DNA from: Myoxocephalus aenaeus
Lineage: Eukaryota; Chordata; Actinopteri; Perciformes; Cottidae
DNA: 64,000 nucleotides
Direction: 5' to 3'
Assembly: GCA_038501785.1 (NCBI GenBank)
Contig: JBAMJR010000040.1
Span: forward strand, 6,564,001-6,628,000
Positions within the stretch are counted from its first letter, which is position 1. Each line of letters starts with the position of its first letter. Below the pieces are notes generated by a model. It was not told the origin of the DNA and did not search any database. It was given only the letters and a program-made list of their open reading frames with translations. The position numbers and the translations under genes were made by a program. Below, piece after piece: positions 12,701-27,300 of this stretch.

Positions 12701-15700
12701 CCCGGTCACGCCGTGATCATATCTATGTTTTGTTGGTGTCTTATATGCGTTATGGAGGATATTCTAATGAGATTCAGCCCTTTGCACCAGCAGTGTTCCG
12801 AGTCACACAGGATCTGCTGAGCCGGCGCATGGGGTCTTATTTTTATCTCTATGGGTTTGTGTCATACAGTGTACAAGAAGAGAAGCGCCTAAATGCTCGC
12901 CCACTGTTGAAGCGTTTCAGATATTATCTCCTCGGCATGGGCTTCATGAAGCGCTCTTGTGTCACCATCTGCCTGCCCTCCGCTGGGTTATATTAATCAA
13001 TAATAAGTCTTTGTAATGGGCCCGGGGGTGCTCGTGAAAGGCTATGATTTAGGATGAGAAATGCACGATTTCCATGACTCATTTGGTCTATATATCACTC
13101 GCCTCCTAAAAAAAAAAAAAAGGCTTGTTTTTCTTCGTTTCTTGTTGTAACATTGGCATTTCCATGCATTTGTCTTTTCAAAGAAAATGTCAAGAGCTGC
13201 AGTGAAAGGTTATTATGTTATTTGAATAATCTGTATGGTGTTTTGCTCGGAACAAAATCTTTTTCATTTAACTTTTTATTCAACCAAGATAATCCCATTG
13301 AGATTTAGAATTTGTAGTAATTTAAGTTTTTCATAATATATCTAAATGCTTGGGTTGTACCCAATCTGCCTATGATGAATTCTACAGTAGTGTTTCAACC
13401 CAAGTGTTTAAAAAATCAATAAAAAAAATCAGCTTTTAAGATGTTTGTTGAAAAAATATTCTTATTAAAAGCCTCACTTGGGGGAAAAAACAACAATTTA
13501 CGTAGAAGAAAATAGGTCATCTTGAGGGGAGATTTAAAAAGGAGGAATAATTCCACTAACTTCATTGGACAGCATAGTCTGATGACACAACGGCGTTCGA
13601 TGATCTGAGAGACAGATTTGTCTCCGTCGCCGCTGATCTCCAGCTCCAACACTTGGCCGCGACCAGCTGGCGTAGAATCAGCGACTTGTCTTTTAAAAAC
13701 GTCGGCGTGATGCTGCTTTTTTATTTTTAATTGTATTTTTTACATACATTGCACGTTTAGTTTTTTGACACACCTCTTACTGACTCCCCCGCCCCCCATC
13801 CGTTCCTTGACACCAGTGGGGCCCTGGAGTGCTAATGGTGCATTGGATTAGCCAGCAATGGCACACAGTAGTTAGGGAGGTTTAACCCAATGATCCCTAC
13901 TTAAACATGAGCTTTAAATCCACACGGCTGATATCCAGCCGTTCACTGGGACTGCCGTACCCACTCGGCTGCTTCTTCTACCTTCTTATGTAGTTGTTCG
14001 CTCTCTAAACATGGCAGTGTGTGTGTGTGTGAGTGTTTGGTTGCCGATGTGCTGGATGTCTGTCTTTACAAACTGTTTGTGAGTTGTGAATGTGGCTTGG
14101 CTTGGGTAAGTGGCGGTGTCACGCACACTCCGATAAAGAGTGCACAACCCGGATAATCGGTCGACATACCTGAGAAGTGGACGGGATAAATATTTGCCTG
14201 CGGTGTTTTGCAACAGAGGAAGTGACATGTAATCATTAGCTCTTTGCAGTACCGTAAACAGGAGTGCTTTTTCCCAAACCAGGACAGGACATGCAGTGTG
14301 TGTGACGTAACCACTGATTCGTCCAGAACCAAACGCATCCTTTAATTCAGCGAGGGAGGGAGGGAGAGAGAGGTACGATTACAGATATGCTTCTGGAAGA
14401 AGAGCACTAACGTGGGACGACCACTCTAGATCTGCTGAAGGTTGTCTTGTTCATACGGTTCACTTACAACATAAGTGCTGTTGAGGAGCGCTCCATTTAT
14501 TTACTGATGATCCCTTTGCTCTTTAAGTGTTAACAACAGCATGCAACCGATGTGAGGCCGTAGCTATAATTTATTATGTGTTGAAGTATTTTTGGTAAAT
14601 GATGATTTTATGGAATGAAACATTTGAGTAAACAAAAAGATAAACATTATGAAGCAGAAACAACTAAACCGGTCATAAAGACACGGTAGAGTAAACGAAA
14701 CGCCTCAAATTAGCTTTTTCTTTTCTTTGGGCAAAAACATGGACCCTGTGTATATAATCTGGCGTTCTGAGGTGATCGGATGCAACGGCCACAAGGCAAG
14801 AAGGTTGAGATGCCACTAAGTCATCTTAGTTGTGAGTTTGTTCATCGCACACACCACACCCCTCTTGCAAAAAAAAAGAAATTGAATTTTGGTGCTCTGA
14901 ACCTGACCTGCAAAGGCCAGTTTATTGTGCAACATTTAACATTCCCAGAACTGTACAAGTTCTGCTCCTGCATACAGCCGAGACTCCGTTCCCATCGCGT
15001 GGGCCAAACGCGATGGGAACAACGTTGTTTCTCGCTCATTGTGTCATTTAAAAGTTCGATGAGCTGGAGTCCAAAGCCAAACGAATGGAGAAAGTGTCAC
15101 CGCTTGTGTACGCTTTTATTCTGTGCAGCATTTTGTATCGTAGTAAAGCTGCTGTTTATCAATTCATCTCATGCTTCCTTCTGAACTGAAGTCAAGCCAG
15201 TTTTAGGCTACACACATGAAACATTACACATTTCATCCGTCATGACAGCTGCAGAGGAAATATGTCAAAACGATCCCACAGGTCTTTACATATAAATAAC
15301 AGATTTGTAAAAATGGCATTAAACAAAATAAATCATATACTAATTTGAACTCTGGAGATCTATTGTGTTGGGGACGGACACACGGATCATTTTGGCCGGC
15401 TCATTTATTAAAAAAAAATGTGTCCCCTTGTTCTCTGCTGCTTAGGTGGTTTCACCCCAACATCACCGGAATCGAGGCAGAGCAGCTCCTGTTGACCCGG
15501 GGCGTCCACGGCAGTTTCCTGGCCCGGCCAAGCAAGAGCAACCCGGGGGATTTCACCCTCTCCGTCAGGTGAGGCCTCACCCACCCTCCTCCCTCTTTGT
15601 CCCTTTTTTCCTATTGATTTTTGCCTCGCTATTCATTAATCGGACCGTTCCCACCGGTTCAAAGCTCAGCCCCGAGAGCAAACAGAGCCGTGGTGCTGCC

Positions 15701-16213
15701 GTGCCGAGGGTCTGGAGAGGCAACGCGCTTCTCTCTGACAAAAACGATCATTGTGACGTGTACGTAGGTTTTTGGGGGGCGACGGTCTTCCTCTCGTCTT
15801 CCAATCGGCTGTTGTGAGTGAGGATGGGGCCGTGCTCCTTTTTGACTGATGTCACATTTTGCGTGCCCGTAAATGTTTGGCATTTGAACCAAAGTAGTTA
15901 TGCGCGAGTGTTTCAAGGTGGCGTGTTGAATTGCAGGTCTAAAGTACGCAATTTGGTAACAAATGCAGCCAGAAAGTCATGAAATCGGAGCAGCAGGGTG
16001 GCACTGAGGTGAGTTAGAACCAGCACAGCCGAGCGCCGTCCGCACCCCTGCAACACATTTATCTTCCCCCTGTATAATCGGCGGCCCGGCCGTACTCCTG
16101 GTAAGTAGGAGGACTCTGCGATTACAGAGAAGCGGGAAACAAACGGAGACAGAAGAAGAGCGAGTTGAAAGACTGGCACTTCCCTGGCAACGGAAGCTTT
16201 TAAGAGATACATC

Positions 16214-16291
<78 letters not shown>

Positions 16292-17583
16292 AAAATAATG
16301 TTGAAGAGTGAGGGACCTGTTAACGCTTTGACATTCACTGCCTGCGGTGTGTGTGTGTGTGTGTGGTGTCGTAAATCACACACACACACCACAGGAAGGT
16401 TGGTGGGCCGGGTTGCAGCCACAGTTTGTGGTCGTGACAGACTTAAACACACACACGTGCACGCACAGGTCAAGTGGCTAGTGTGCAGAGCCTCACCACC
16501 TGCTGGAGAAGGTAGGTCACATTGAGCTCAGAGGAAGGAGGAGGCAAGTCGACTCGATGTCAAAGGGAGACCAAGTTAGGAATAACACAACCGCAAGACA
16601 GTTTTCCTCCAACAAATGAAACATTGAATTCACAAGGAATGAAATGTACCAATGCTCAGTTCAGTACTCTCTAACAGCCTTGACTTGCTGTGAGATGCTT
16701 ATTGTTGTTAAAACGGCATTACTGAGTGGATTTACCAATTTAAACTTATATTCTGGGGCTACCGTGATTTATGTTCACCAATGTCTTGTAAAAATGTTTT
16801 GCTGGCTGCTATTGAGCAAAATAGGCCCACTTAAAGAATTGTTCATGTTTTAGCTCCTTGTACTTTTTTGAACTAGTACAATCTAGAGTTGAAACTGGAT
16901 GTGAGGTTACATAGATTAAATACATTTACAGGGAATTTATTCTAGCGATTGTGGTAATCTTGTTGGAAAATCTTATCGTTAACTAACAAATGAATCTGTA
17001 CACTAACATAGTTTCTCTTGCTTCATGCCTTTTTAGTGGTTGCTGCTTTTATGCCCTACGATTGGGCACGCACAAATATTTCAGCACAAAAAGGTTTCCC
17101 ATGACATTAGAACAGACGGCCACCATAAACGTTTGCCCCTCTGCACCTAAACTTTAACCATTTAACCTCAAAACTTGAAAAGGGACAGAGGGGGCAACAC
17201 GGATAGCTGCGTTATTCATGTGTGTCCTGCCACTATATCCTGTTTCTCAGGAGATTCAGCCCCACTATAGGGGCCGTAACTCAACTCAACCTGTGGCTAC
17301 TCACAAGCCAATATCTTATACGCACAGCTCCAGTACACCGCCGTCAGCGCACAAGTGATATGAATGTGTCATACAGTTCTATAGCCTCATCTTTTGATCT
17401 ATTCTAATCAGACGGTTCTGGGGCTTTTGAGGTTTGGAGGCTTTTCACTGGGGGTTGTAGTGCACCAAACACAGTCTGTGAAATGTAGGAAATATCGGAA
17501 CATACTGAAGATAATTACTCAATTATTCCGTATCTACCGAAGCTATTCTTAGCTTGCACATCCTGCTTTCTAACTCAATCTCT

Positions 17584-17660
<77 letters not shown>

Positions 17661-17799
17661 AGACACAGACATACAGTGTCTTATCAGAGCAGAGGAGAGG
17701 CTAATTAGCCAGTCATTAGCCAGGTTTCATCTTACCAAGGCCATTATGAGCGTGATAGTCACTGTGAATGTTCAGATTGTAATGGACGCTGAGGGAGTC

Positions 17800-17875
<76 letters not shown>

Positions 17876-20726
17876 CTCTCTCTCGCTACCTTATCTGCCT
17901 CCCTCTAACCCCCTCCTCTTCTTCTCTGCTCCGCGAGGTGAAGGGAAGAAGGAGAGGTCGGACAGAGCCGGCACGGAAAAGCCAACTGAAGGCTGAGATG
18001 CTAATGAGAGCTTTTTTTTTTTTTGGAGGGGTTTGAAAATGTAATCAATTCTGAGTTTCATAAAACAAAAAAGGAGAAAGGGAGGAAGTTTGAAGCAGAT
18101 AAAAAGTTTGGCCGTAACTTCTATCCAAGTCCAACTCCGTAAGGAGAGAAGTCTGGCCAAGCTCATTTTGCATGCTCTTTATTCACTCTAAAGACCCGGA
18201 GGAGACATTTTAAGGGCAATCTTAAGAGAGAATTTTGCAGGGCCAAGTTACCACGGAGAGCAAATGGATTTTCTCGTAGCCTCTGTATTATATAATACCA
18301 GCTCGAGTTTACTCAGATGTGTTTCCACTGGAGCCGAGGCTATTTATAGATGGACACAGTCGAGTGGGAAAAAAAACTAAAAACATCTCACCATCATTAT
18401 TGCTAATCCTTGAATGTTAACTGTGTTTTAAAACTGCATTTACATTTCCCCCCCGACAAGTCTCCATTAGCATGTTTCAACAGCTTCTTGATTCATATGT
18501 CGAATGGGGAACTTTACATCCTGACATCTCACTTCCTGCACCGTGACATGGGCCCAGTTTAGCCGTTGCCCGTAGAACCGCCACGCCTATGTATCGTGCA
18601 AATGTTTGGGTCAGTGCTTTTGTTTTTTTTGCATTTACAATTAACATGAAGCATGCCAGACCATTTTTAGCAAGCAATCCGCAACAAATATATTTTGTAT
18701 TTGTGATATGCAAAGATAGCATTCGGATACGAAAACTCTTCATTCCTCTCGATGTCTGATTCCCCACATCCAACTTTCACATATTTTTTCATATTGTTTT
18801 TTTTCATATAGCCATCAACAGCTGTTATACGACTAGCTGCTAATAGCAGTTAAGCAGCAGAGATGACCCGGGCACAATGAGAAGCTATTGTTTGGTAGTT
18901 TAACCCCATGATATCGGTCGTCCGCTGAGCGAGTCGTTTTTGATGACGCTGGTGGTTTGGGGACGACTGAAAGACTCCCTGGTTGTCTGAATTTGCACAC
19001 ACCTCTTGGCTCCGATTGCCTAACCTTCAGAAGGAGCCCAGTGAGCTGAGGAATGATGCATTGGTTTTATGCCTGGTTTTTCTTTTCTTTTTTTCTTTTT
19101 CCTTTTTTTTTCACACCGCCTCAGGGCAAGCTCTTGAGACGCCGAGCACATTTATCTGATATAACATCTCACATTTTATACCAGACTTGAACAAGCCTGC
19201 TTCAGGATTTAGGTTAAAAAAAAATATACCAGTGTAGTAGTCAGTAGAGACTCGAAAGGGGAATTGTAAATGGAGGCGAAAAACTTTATCGCCCTCAATT
19301 TGATAAGTGTGCCGAGTATGTTAAAAGGGATTTATCAGTGGTTACTGCTTGAAATGGTTTCATGGCAAAGCAAGCAATAGTGAGTATATTCTGGCCCTTG
19401 TTCGTGCGAAATGATGTGCATCCCCCAGTTGTCTGTGTATTTTATCTTAGCACTGCATATAGTTAGTTTAGTCTGACTGATCCGAATACTGTGCAGGCTT
19501 CAATGTTCTGGAGAGAAGTTTTTTAACACTTAATCCTGCACACAGATGTGGTCCGTTAAGCTGCAGCTGAGCGACAATGCTCTGCTCGCATACAGAGGCG
19601 CTGAAGGACTTTGCGACTACGCGTACGTCCGTGCTTCTGCCCGGTCGGTGCAAACCGGTTCACGGGACACTCGAGGACAAAATTGTCTTGCATGCATCGA
19701 CTGAATTTGTCTTTCCAGTAAGGAGGATGGCGTTGTATCTTCAAAATAAATGCGTAGTCAAGATTGTTACGCCGTGTTTACCGCGTCAGTTTACTCGCTC
19801 GACAATAAAAGTGTGTTCACACCAAACGCGCGAATATTCGCACGTTTGGTGTGAACACACTAATTTCTTGTCAATTAAGTTAGCCTCAAGAAAATTAAAT
19901 ATAAACAGAAAAGAAAAATATATTTATTCTATATATTCTTTTACTTACCATGGAAGGCCATTGTGGAGTCAATGCAGATGTTACTTGTTGTTTCACTGTG
20001 TTTTTGTGGGTTAGTAGGATAACTTTACAAACAGACCCGTCGTATCTAAAAGAGCAATAGATTGTGTCCTGACGGAAGGACGCCAATCTAATCATAGTTA
20101 CTCTTCATGAAAACGTGTATCGCAAACAATCTGAATCATCTGTCATGTGTTGAAATGGAAGTGAGTGGGCCAGTGAGCAGACATGAGGCCGACCTCTCTG
20201 TAAAGAAGACCGCCGTATCATAATAAATCCATAAAAGTTATCGGCCCGAAAGAGGCCGAGTGGGGACGGGAATGAAAATCTAATAGGACGTGTTTGGCCC
20301 CGAGAGTTGAGGAGGCCTTTAACGGGGCCAGAGACCTGTGGCACCCTGCCAACGGCCACTAACTGAGCCATAAAGCAATTACAGTATGTTGAGTGTGAGG
20401 AAGGAAAAATGGGAAAGTGAAATTCACGATGACAACGAGAAAAGTGGTTGAGGGGAAACATAATTTATGCCATTTGATATGACCATTAGCTGATAATCAG
20501 TTTGGAGAGATAGTACTGCCTGCCTGGCTAAGCCCCCTCTGTCGTTTGTGTGACATCACACTTTAATATGTTTACAGGATGTTTTGTTTACCTCTGCTGA
20601 AGAAGCATGTCGGACCAAGTCACTGGAGATGGAAAATCTGGGAAAAAGTACATTTAGTTCTTCACTTGCAGCGGGGCAAATATCTTTTATAGAGTAGAAC
20701 TGTGTGTGTGTGTGTGTGTGTGTGCG

Positions 20727-20777
<51 letters not shown>

Positions 20778-21337
20778 CTATTCAATCCAGTCAGAGGACT
20801 TTGAATATGCAAAGTAGAAGCGGTTTGTGTTTTCTGGCTTATCTGCCTCCGAGCTCGGCAGCTGCTGCTTTTCTCTCGTATTGTTCTGCAATCACGATAC
20901 AGCCGTCTTCCAAATACATTAGATATGGAAAACTACAGAGTATTGAGAAGAAGGGATGATCCCCTTTGTGAGATTTGTGGTGTTTTACTTTGCAGAAGTG
21001 CTAAAAAATGGATCAGTGTTTTTTCTAAATCACTCCGGCTTCAACGGCTCACACTTTTCCTTCCTGTAGTAGCTTGCGGCTCGTTTTTTTTTTAAAATCA
21101 TTCCAGTGTTGGCACGGTTACTCTTTTAATATTATCATTATTTATACATGCAGTATTTGCAAGAAACGCTCCAGTGTTGCAGATCATTTAGAATAAGGTA
21201 GAAACATGACCCTGAACAGGAGACCGATGGAATAATGTCACCACAGATTCTTCAACGAGCTTTTGAGAAAATGAGGCCCAAAGTTGTGAAATGGGAGCAG
21301 ATGGCTTGTGGAGCTGGGCATTTTGTATTGTATATGA

Positions 21338-21392
<55 letters not shown>

Positions 21393-24300
21393 GAGTGTTA
21401 TCTGCATCCAAGCGAACAAGAGAAAAACACGTAAGAGAAAAATTCCGAGGGCTCGTTTTGGTGAGCGAGTCCACCTCGGTTCACACGCACGGTAACTAAC
21501 TCGCTCAATTGCTTCCCACTCAGGCGCAGCGATGAGGTGACCCACATTAAGATCCAGAACTCGGGCGACTACTACGACCTGTACGGAGGCGAGAAGTTCG
21601 CCACGCTGGCCGAGCTGGTGCAGTATTACACCGAACAACAGGATCTTCTGCGCGAGAGGAACGGCCATGTCATCGAGCTCAAGTACCCGCTCAACTGCAA
21701 GGACCCCACCTCCGAGAGGTGCCGACAAAACACTCAAGACGTGCCGAGCAGCTCACGTTTGCCTCCGGCTGAGCATTTAGCTGATAAATGCATTCAGACA
21801 CAAAAACATACAGATAGACATATTCCGAGCTCAGCGCTGTCGTGAACCTCGTCATCTTACCTCAGTACATCTGCATGTAACCTTCTCCCTGACCAGGCTT
21901 TCAGCTTCAGGGTTGTCATGCTGTAAAACCTCATCCTGCAATGAGTGTAGCTTCTAAATGCGGTCGCAGTACGCTGCAGAGAACACAGCTCTGGACAACA
22001 TATTGGAATCCTTGTCATTTCTTAAATGGGATTTGGGGCGTGAAAATGTGGAGCATTTAATCAAAGTTTAGCGTCCTCTGGATTTATTTCCAGCATGTCG
22101 AGTCTGAAGGCAGTTTTGAGATCTGTGTGTAAAGAAAACAAACTTATTCTAACATCTTAACAGTTGAACATTCAGAAGGTAAATTATTATTTATATAGGA
22201 AGAAGTAAGAGCAGATCTCCTTCGTCCATTGAAGGGAAGTTTTCTGAGCCATCACTACAGGTTGATATGGTTAAAAGGAATATCACAATAGTGATATAAA
22301 TATTTTCCTTTTTTTTCCAGCTGTTACACTTCATTATGTTCACATGCTGGTTGCTTACTTTGTCTTCTGTTTTGGGATGGATAAATAGCTTATAGAGGAA
22401 TAAAGGAGCTTTTGCTTTTGCTGAAAACAGAGCTGAAAGAGGTTCTCTGTTGAGAGGGTAACTGAAGAGTTGGGTGAACATTTTGTGTGCTTTTTGTCAC
22501 AAATGTATATCATATTATGTATATAGTTTATACATAGACGTGTCTGAAAAAGAGGTGTACTCGGGCGCATTGCTATCTTGATGCAGCAGGAAGTGTTTGC
22601 GCCATTAACCAACAAAAAAACTAATCTAAAGTCAACGGCGCAGTATTTTTCTTGTCATTTAAAGGGCAATTACTTGTATTAAGATGTGCCAACATAGGAG
22701 GGTTCACAACAGACATTTAGAACATCAAAAACCTAATTTCCTGCCTTCTGCATTTATTTTATTAATGCATCGATTCATGGTGGAAACTTTTCTGTTTAAG
22801 AAAAACACAATCTTCGTGTCACACACTCGGCGACAAACCCCACACAGAATGTGTCATGGGTATCGTTTGGTGTTTTTCCGATACCGGTGCTAAAACGATA
22901 CTTTTAAAATGATACCAGTCCTTAAACCGATTTTTTTTTTCTTCAAATTGAACAATATATTAACTGTTTAAAGTATACTATAAATAAATAAATAAATACA
23001 AAACACTTGACTTAAACAATATACTAAAAAACAGACACAAGCATCAGGTGGCCTGATAGGGAACGTGTGCAACAGAAACGGTTGGATTCTACAAACTCTG
23101 CTGCTTTACTGGACTACACGTCATCATTAATATCACCTGGGAGAGCTTTTCTGAACCAGACGGCGCTGCTCTTGAATTCGGCAAACACCAAATGAACCGA
23201 GGAACTAACACATCTCCTAATAATCTCACTTTGTGTCGCAGTTTGGAGCGTTTCTCCTGCAGAGCGCCGAGCCGGTGTTCTTGCTGGTCAGCTGCGGTTC
23301 CTCCGCTCTGACCTTGACCTCCATCAGGGAAACAGATGTTTAGAGTTCAGGAGTCTTTCCCCTCTCTAGAAAGTCTGCAGCTTTCTCGTCCAGATTCCAG
23401 CATTTAAAACAGACTGTTTGGTGGAGAAAACAGAGCGTTCTTCTTCTTTACGCACAATTGTTTTGTTGCATTTACTGCACCGGTTTTCGGTACCAAACCC
23501 TAGTCATGAGTCAAGGAGTGCTGTTTGTATGCCTTGTGTGGACGGTGCACACACACCTCTGTCCGCACGCAGCATCTCCTCTCCTCATCCCCTTGTGAGT
23601 GAGGACGTAGGCTACTAAAAAGTTCCTCCGGTGGTGTTTTTGAGGCTGATGTCTTCGTGCATTACTCATCGTCTTTCCGGCAGTGCAGGCCTGCGCGTAA
23701 GGCAGCCTTCAGATTCAGCAACCCCCGTCAGGAGACGGCGAACCTGAGTAAACCGTATTCATGAACTCATCATTATAAGACAATTTTAAGGCCGTACCGA
23801 ATAATTCGAAGCTTTGAAGCTGCTTTCGTAACGTTGAGATTCAAATTCTAGTCCAATCAACAAAAAAAATGATGTCATCATTTCCAAAGTTAACATGTTT
23901 TTAAATATTATATATTCAAAATATTCAGCTTCAGTCCACATTTGTTGGCGTTTAGCCTTTCAAAAACCTAATTTTCACTGCAAAAAACACTGAATCCTCC
24001 ATTTAAATAGCAATGTGCTGTGGTTTGATTCATATTATGCCCCAAAACGCACCTGTGATTAATTAAGAGGCTAAATACAACCTCTTTGCGCAGTTAACAC
24101 ACGGATTACTAACAAATTAAATTGGACATTCCCTAAAATACACTTTGGACCGTGCGCTAAAGATCCTTCAAATAGGAGCGCTAGACTATCACCATCACCA
24201 GCAAGTTTCACTCTTTAAGAGTGAATAGGAAACCATGTGTGTGTTTGTAGGGATGGGGCTTTATTCCGTACAGCAGCACGCCCACGCATGAAACTCGGAT

Positions 24301-27300
24301 GCACTTCTGTCCACATGCATAAGCAGTGGCAGATACCCGAATGCATCTTCAAACCAACTAAGCGGTTCTTGTTTCTGCTCACCGAGCAGTCACACGCCGT
24401 CGTCCTTTCCAGAGACTCTGCAACGGTTGGACGCAGCTATACACTTCATCACACGCACGCACATTCACTGAAGTGGGAGCCGAAAGGCAGCCGGTGCATT
24501 AATGCCAGAAACCCATCGCATACAGGGAGGCGTTTAGTAAAGCGACACGATCATATTATTATCATATCATCACTTTTCAGCTGTGTTTGGTATCGTCGCG
24601 TGACGATGTACACCCTCTTTTTCTACACATCCGCACATTGCAATGTGTGTATCAATGTTTCCACTTCGGTCTGAGAACGACTTGTGATCTATGGTTACGG
24701 TTTGTGTGGGCTCTCCATTCTACATACATACTCTTGTCAGAGCCTCCTCCACGTTCTTGCTCACCACACAGAAAAAAAAGAAGAAACGCACGCATGCAGG
24801 TTTTTCATCTCACTGTAACTTCAGCGCTGAGTGAAGCTGCAGCAATTCAAGAGACACTTTCCTTCTCGAGTAGGAGTCTACGCTCACAATGCTTTTATAG
24901 ATAGACGTTATGTTAAACCCTCGCAACAATATGGGACTCTTCCCCCCTTAAGGCGGGAAGCACGTTGCTCATCCTCCCCCTCAGTTGGACCAGTTTCCTT
25001 CTCAACTCTGGTTCCTTGCCTCAACAATTTGTCTGCTTTGCAACAGCATCTCGCTCGAGACTGAGCTTCTCGATCTCCGCTGAAGGTGAAAAGAATCTGC
25101 AGACAGTTGAAGGCAGTCAGTCTGAAATAATCAACACTGATGTTCACTGTGTCTTTGAAATGGTTGCATGTTTAGTTTTTTTGCTGTTCTTTGGTTCTCA
25201 CTTTAAGTGGCTGTAATTCCTTTTTTTTTTTTTTTTTTTACAATGATAATATTATCAAAATGTAGACTTTCAAACAATGTGGACTATGTAAAAGGCGGGG
25301 GGTTTCCGGATGATTTAAGCAAAAAAAAGCTTTTAAAACCCAATGAACACAAGCTGCTCGGTACAAATCATCAGACAGACGCAGTTCGAGACCAGCTGGT
25401 GAACATAGTGACCAGATATTTCCCTTGATTTTTAGAAATCAAAGCAGACCTAAAATGAGACTGAATATTGGACTTACATTCCCATGTTGGCCAGAGACAT
25501 GACTCCCAACTGATTCAGTAACCGGCTGGATGTGTGAAAACGCAAAGTATCCTTCAAGTTGTTGGTTTGCACGTCATCCAAGCTGTCAGATTGTCATTGA
25601 CTGTTGTTTCACGGTTCATGCGTTGTCTCATCGAAGTCTGTTCTCTCCCTCCTGGCCAGGTGGTACCACGGACACCTGTCCGGGCGAGATGCAGAGAAAC
25701 TGCTCACGGACAAAGGCAAAGCCGGCAGCTTCCTGGTGCGGGAGAGCCAGAGTAAACCGGGCGACTTTGTTCTCTCAGTTCTCACCAACGAGGAGAAACA
25801 CGACAACGTGGACCGCAAGACCAAGGTCACCCACGTCATGATACGCTACCAGGTGAGACAACTCTCCCCCCTCACCTCTCAGACTACCTCAGCAAACGGC
25901 AAGTAGGTCGTGAGTAACTTTCTCACCTCGAGGAACTCCTCAGACCAGCTGTTACTGTCGCCGAACTGTTGATGTTTTCCCACCTCGCTCCCCAGCAGGA
26001 CGGTAAATACGACGTGGGCGGCGGTGAGCGGTTCGACACCCTTGCTGACCTGGTGGATCACTACAAGAAGAACCCCATGGTGGAGAAGAGTGGAATCGTA
26101 GTGCACCTGAAACAGGTATGCAAGAGGACAAAAGCATTGCTAGAATATTCTGCCTGCTGCACGATGTTGCAATATGCTGGTTAATTGAAAGCACATCAAA
26201 ATTGTGTTTTCACACTTGTTGACTCGACAGCCCTTTAACGCCACGAGGATAAACGCAGCCAGCATTGAGAACCGGGTACGAGAGCTCAACAAAGTAGCAG
26301 ACAACTCCGAAAAACCCAAACAGGGATTCTGGGAAGAATTTGAGGTATGTACCCTCAAAATGACGAGCGCCAGAAGTATTCCTTTCAATCAGGGATTTCT
26401 TTTTAAAGACGTATCTGAAGTCTTAATTTTGTTGATAATTTGGGAATTTCAGTAACTTTGATGGCTTTGTTGCTTTTCTGCTATAGTATACAGTATTTCC
26501 ATAATGGTCCTTTGTCATATAAATGTATATATATTATACCGTAGGCCACTGCTAAGCTATTTGTGCAAGTTTGAGTCTATGTGAGTTATTTGTATACTTG
26601 TCTTTCAAGCGAAACTCAAATGTATTCATGCTGTCTTCACCTTTTTACATAATGGTGTTGAAGCTTATCTTGTTATGTCTCTGAATCTATCATTTTCAAC
26701 CGGCAGGTCATTGAATCAATTATAGTCAGTGCATATGCCTGCATGGTAATTGTTGTATCAGTTATACATTATATTATATAAATTACGCTTTTGTATTCTT
26801 TGGCTCAATGCCAAGTTTTTTACATTGCATGTAAAGATCGTAGTTACTGATCAGTATCTGGTTGGTAGATTTCCTGCCCCTGGGTTACAAACTTTAGTGA
26901 AGTGCGAATCCTTTTCAAATGTAATTTAAAACACTGAGCTGAAGCCGGTGTGGATGACACAATATACATAACATACACAATATTACGCCAGATACATGAG
27001 CTATTATCTGGTCTATCTGGCTTTGTTTTTAGGGCAAAGTACTGTTCATGTTCCTACGGCTAAAGAACTGTAGATAATGAATTCTCGGAGAGGGAATGAC
27101 AGAAGAGCTTTTGAGACTCCATGCTGAAACACTTTCCCTCTCAAAGTCTACAACATGAACACTAATGAATGCAGTGTTTCTGCTCATGCACTCCAGGGTG
27201 ACCCCTACTGCATTAAATGCACATTACACTTTCCAAACATGGCATTAAATGTGCCCTGCGCTCCAATCAAAATGATGTTCAAATTCAGTGTTTCTCCAAA

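Larger units (their letters stand above)
3509..15445 (+). other. ptpn11 intron 1 (11.9 kb)
   Basis: No coding exon recognised. It holds a LINE-type 3' tail (5203-5395), poly-C (6329-6353), (GT)n (6668-6728), a GC-rich block (about 7440-9400), a hAT-like element (10812-12020) and a short hairpin (14988-15020). Confidence 0.6.
15569..21523 (+). other. ptpn11 intron 2 (6 kb)
   Basis: No exon recognised. It contains five long CA/GT arrays and a 50-bp palindrome at 19811-19860. The long predicted ORFs here are translated microsatellites. Confidence 0.6.

Noticed and set aside
15913..16473. 186-aa minus-strand open frame
   Set aside because: Largely poly-Thr/His from a translated dinucleotide repeat; no splice or domain support.
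17554..18036. 160-aa open frame
   Set aside because: Mostly Thr-His repeats from two (CA)n arrays in intron 2.
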